The notes below the pieces were generated by a model. It was not told where the DNA came from. It saw nothing but the letters and a program-made list of their open reading frames with translations, and made no database searches. Positions 61,734 through 64,000 of a stretch of DNA of 64,000 nt are shown here, piece after piece; the stretch's first letter is position 1; the number at the start of each line of letters is the position of its first letter. The stretch is from Streptomyces neyagawaensis (GTDB lineage: Bacteria; Actinomycetota; Actinomycetes; Streptomycetales; Streptomycetaceae), in contig NZ_JAMGBG010000019.1 in assembly GCF_023516595.1 (NCBI RefSeq), positions 62,001 to 126,000 on the forward strand, read 5' to 3'. The translations under genes and the position numbers were made by a program.

Positions 61734-62669
61734 ATGTCCGAGAACGTCAGCGTCAGCGTCAACGCGAGTGGTGTGGGTGTGGATGAGGGCCGGGGTGAGG
61801 GCGGCGGCGTCGCGCTGGGCGAGGTCCGCCGGATGTGGCACCTGCTGGAGCCGCTGCACGCCGTCTTCTACTACGCGCCGGAAACCTTCGAGGAGGCCGC
61901 CGCGCTGGGATACGACGTGACGGAGCGCTGGCCCAGCTACTTCGCCTACCGGGCGGCCCCGTTGGGCGCGGCCGGGAGCGAGCGGGTGGCCTCCGCCTTC
62001 TACAGCTTCAGCCCGCGCATGGTCGCCGAGCACATCGAGCAGGCCTGGCGGACCGCGAGCCCGGAGGCCGTGCTCGCGGCTCGGGACCGGGCGGTCGACC
62101 TCATGTACCGCGGGTTGTTCGGCGAGCGTACGCACAGTCCCGAACTCGCGGAGGCTGCCGCCCTGGCCCGCCGCGCCGCCGAGTCCGTGAGTACCGCGGG
62201 CCGCCCGCTGGCCGCTGCCAACGCCGAACTGCCCTGGCCCGAGCCCGCGCACCTCCAGCTCTGGCGGGCGGCGACGATCCTGCGCGAGCACCGGGGGGAC
62301 GGTCACCTCGCGGCCCTGCTGATCGCGGACCTCGACCCCGCCGAATCCCTCGTCTCCTTCGCGGCGATAGGCGCGGCATCGGAGGCACGCTTCGAGAGCC
62401 GGGGCTGGACCCCGGCCGAATGGTCGGCCGCCCGCGACCGCCTTGCCGCACGCGGACTGGTCGACGCCGACGGTACGGCCACGGAAGCCGGCCGGAGCCT
62501 GCGCCGGGAGGTCGAGCGGCACACCGACCGACTGGCCTCCGCGCCCTGGCGGTTGCTCGGCCCGGCGAACACCGCGCGACTCGCCGACCTGCTGGGTGAG
62601 TTCTGGGTCGCCGCGATCGGCTCGGGGCTGCTGCCGTCGGAGACGACGCTGGGGATAGGCAAGGTGTGA
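61734..62669 (+). CDS. SCO6745-family protein (winged-helix-like)
   Basis: 311 residues, ATG with GAGGGGG 8 bases upstream. It resembles the streptomycete family typified by SCO6745: VRRMWHLLEPLHAVFYYAPE, then AYRAAPLGAAGSERV, YSFSPRMVAEHIEQAW, LPWPEPAHLQLWRAATILRE, and a C-terminal winged-helix-like part (ESRGWTPAEWSAARDRLAAR GLVDADGTATEAG in two blocks). The biochemical role is unknown to me. The first about 25 residues are low-complexity Val/Ser/Gly. Divergent from its probable TetR repressor, so it may be induced by that regulator's ligand. Confidence 0.78.
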   Translation: MSENVSVSVNASGVGVDEGRGEGGGVALGEVRRMWHLLEPLHAVFYYAPETFEEAAALGYDVTERWPSYFAYRAAPLGAAGSERVASAFYSFSPRMVAEHIEQAWRTASPEAVLAARDRAVDLMYRGLFGERTHSPELAEAAALARRAAESVSTAGRPLAAANAELPWPEPAHLQLWRAATILREHRGDGHLAALLIADLDPAESLVSFAAIGAASEARFESRGWTPAEWSAARDRLAARGLVDADGTATEAGRSLRREVERHTDRLASAPWRLLGPANTARLADLLGEFWVAAIGSGLLPSETTLGIGKV

Positions 62670-62795
62670 GCCCGGAGCCGGCGCCTGCCGATCCGCCCCT
62701 TACCCACGGGGGCTACGGTGTCGGCCGGAGTGGGCAGGGAACACAGGCAGGGCAACCGGACCGAAGCAACCAGCAAGGACAGTGAGGAGGGTCGC

Positions 62796-63515
62796 GTGGT
62801 GCGTCTGAGGGGTGGGGTGGCCGTCGCCTCCCTGGTACTGGTCGCCGCCGTGAGCGGCTGTGAACCGGGCACGGAGGGTTCCGCGGGGCCGGCGGACAAC
62901 CCGGGCGGGGGAGGCCCCGCTCTGGCCGCGGCGGAGTCCCTGACCGTCAAGGGCCGTGCGCCGAAGACCGGTTACGACCGGGAGGAGTTCGGCAGCCCCT
63001 GGGCCGACACCGACTCCAATGACTGCGACACCCGGGACGACATACTCCGACGCGACCTGGAGGACGTGAAGTTCCGCGACGGGGACTGCCGGGTGGCCTC
63101 CGGTGTGCTCGACCCGGACCCGTACACCGGCGAGGACGTGTCGTTCGTGCGGGGCCGCAGCCAGATCGACATAGACCACATCGTGGCCCTGTCCGACGCC
63201 TGGCAGAAGGGCGCCCAGAAGTGGGACGACAGCAAGCGCATAGCCCTGGCCAACGACCCGCTCAACCTCCTCGCGGTCGACGCGGGCACCAACCGTGGCA
63301 AGGGCGACGGCGACGCGGCCACCTGGCTCCCGCCCAACAAGGCCTACCGGTGCACGTATGTGGCCGCCCAGGTCGCCGTGAAGAAGAAGTACGAGCTGTG
63401 GGTCACCTCGGCCGAACAGTCCGCGATGAAGCGGGTGCTGAGCGCCTGCCCCGACCAGAAGCTCCCCGGCGGCGGCAACCCGACCAAGGCCCCGGCCCGC
63501 TTCCACGCGGACTGA
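62796..63515 (+). CDS. Lipoprotein HNH endonuclease (DUF1524 / GmrSD C-terminal type)
   Basis: 239 residues from the GTG at 62796, with AGGAGGG 5-6 bases before. A lipoprotein signal ends VSGC (Cys22). The mature part has the family pattern: YDREEFGSPWADTDSNDCDT, CRVASGVLDPDPYTG, the HNH core DIDHIVALSDAW (His128), and NDPLNLLAVDAGTNRGKGD, where the Asn/Asp residues bind metal. Secreted relatives are common in streptomycetes and probably degrade extracellular DNA. The lipid anchor would keep it on the cell surface. Monocistronic. Confidence 0.9.
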   Translation: MVRLRGGVAVASLVLVAAVSGCEPGTEGSAGPADNPGGGGPALAAAESLTVKGRAPKTGYDREEFGSPWADTDSNDCDTRDDILRRDLEDVKFRDGDCRVASGVLDPDPYTGEDVSFVRGRSQIDIDHIVALSDAWQKGAQKWDDSKRIALANDPLNLLAVDAGTNRGKGDGDAATWLPPNKAYRCTYVAAQVAVKKKYELWVTSAEQSAMKRVLSACPDQKLPGGGNPTKAPARFHAD

Positions 63516-63685
63516 GGCCCTGAGGGATCGCTGTACCGAGCGCCGGAGAAGGCCGTCGACCCAGGGCGTCCAGGTCGTCCAGGTCGTCCAGGGCGTGCAC
63601 CGTGGCGTGCTGAGCGCGGGGCGGCTCGGACGCCGTGGGGCTCGCGCGCGCGGCGGGGGCTTGTGCGGTGTGCCTGTCTCCCGCG

Positions 63686-63727
63686 CCCCGGGGCTCGTGC
63701 GGGTCGTGCCCGATGCGAGCCCCGGGG
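63686..63727 (-). terminator. Hairpin downstream of the terminal lipoprotein gene
   Basis: CCCCGGGGCTCG (63686-63697) pairs perfectly with CGAGCCCCGGGG (63716-63727) across 18 bases. It lies 8 bases past the stop of the minus-strand gene and also faces the HNH gene. A row of GTCCAGGTC direct repeats (about 63568-63593) lies just before it. Confidence 0.75.
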
Positions 63728-63734
63728 TGTTGGC

Positions 63735-64000
63735 TCAGCTCAAGTCCTTGTCCAGGTCGATGACCTTGCCCTTGGGGGCGTCGGCCGGGACCGGCTTGTT
63801 GTAGTCGGTGAAGCTCATGTCGCCCGGCTCCTTGGCGGACTTGCTCACGACCCGCAGGAGGTACGGCTTGCCCTTGGTGGCGACGGACAGGGTGTACCGG
63901 TCCTTGCCGTCCTTCTCGTGGAGGAGGATCGCGGGGGTGCCGTCGACCGTGGTGGTCTTGCCGCGCTCGGCGTCGGAGTTGGTGTCCTCGAAGTCGGCGA
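63735..64000 (-). CDS. C-terminal part of a probable LolA-fold lipoprotein (5' end outside window)
   Basis: An open minus-strand frame of 87 codons runs in from the window edge and ends at a TGA (63735-63737). It reads GKTTTVDGTPAILLHEKDGK, YTLSVATKGKPYLLRVV and FTDYNKPVPADAPKGKVIDL. The alternating beta pattern and the final FTDYNKPVPADAP...VIDL phrase are those of streptomycete lipoproteins of the LppX/LprG-like fold, which bind lipids outside the membrane. The signal peptide and lipobox would be to the right of the window, so the class is inferred from the end only. Confidence 0.7.
   Translation of the reverse strand, partial: ADFEDTNSDAERGKTTTVDGTPAILLHEKDGKDRYTLSVATKGKPYLLRVVSKSAKEPGDMSFTDYNKPVPADAPKGKVIDLDKDLS

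Overview
The window is chromosomal DNA of a Streptomyces or very close relative. G+C is very high with strong G/C preference at third codon positions, GTG starts are common, and the gene order is one I know from streptomycetes: galTEK beside a sugar symporter, tamR-tam, a TetR-controlled desaturase, ppc, pth-rplY-prs-glmU and mfd.

Layout. 1-5060: the end of an ABC-F ATPase and two paralogous membrane-anchored PQQ-type beta-propeller proteins. 5331-10819: a response regulator lacking its phospho-acceptor Asp, a secreted serine hydrolase, three tandem DUF397 genes with their XRE regulator, a HATPase anti-sigma-type protein, an Rpn-like nuclease and a decayed second Rpn copy. 10884-16625: an SSS symporter with a small membrane partner, divergent from galT-galE-galK. 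16898-23961: an accessory island with two WXG100/PPE-like proteins, a mycosin-type subtilase, a 158-residue helical protein, a 761-residue protein and a lipoprotein. Its G+C varies in patches, and it is followed by a frameshifted pseudogene. No EccC/EccD-type secretion genes lie in the window.

24664-30511: GNAT, LuxR response regulator, tamR/tam, PaaX regulator, and a desaturase-TetR operon. 30918-39463: ppc, a membrane protein, pth, rplY, prs, glmU, tRNA-Gln(UUG), and a protein with two HTH regions and a LAGLIDADG-like region. 39632-46703: a histidine kinase and a SUKH/deaminase cassette (SUKH-3, YwqJ-like deaminase, SMI1/KNR4, and a 939-residue fusion with collagen-like repeats, a deaminase-like domain and a SUKH-4-like end). 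46917-64000: a coiled-coil DivIVA-like protein, a monocarboxylate-type symporter with a DUF485-like partner, an MFS exporter, a MacB/FtsX-type ABC transporter, secreted phospholipase A2, mfd, a divergent TetR/SCO6745-type pair with two matching operators, a lipoprotein HNH nuclease and the end of another lipoprotein.

Most of the window is core metabolism and housekeeping. The parts that look least described are the mycosin/WXG island (about 16.9-24.5 kb) and the SUKH/deaminase cassette (about 41.3-46.7 kb). All calls come from reading the sequence and from knowledge of the families; no database search was run.
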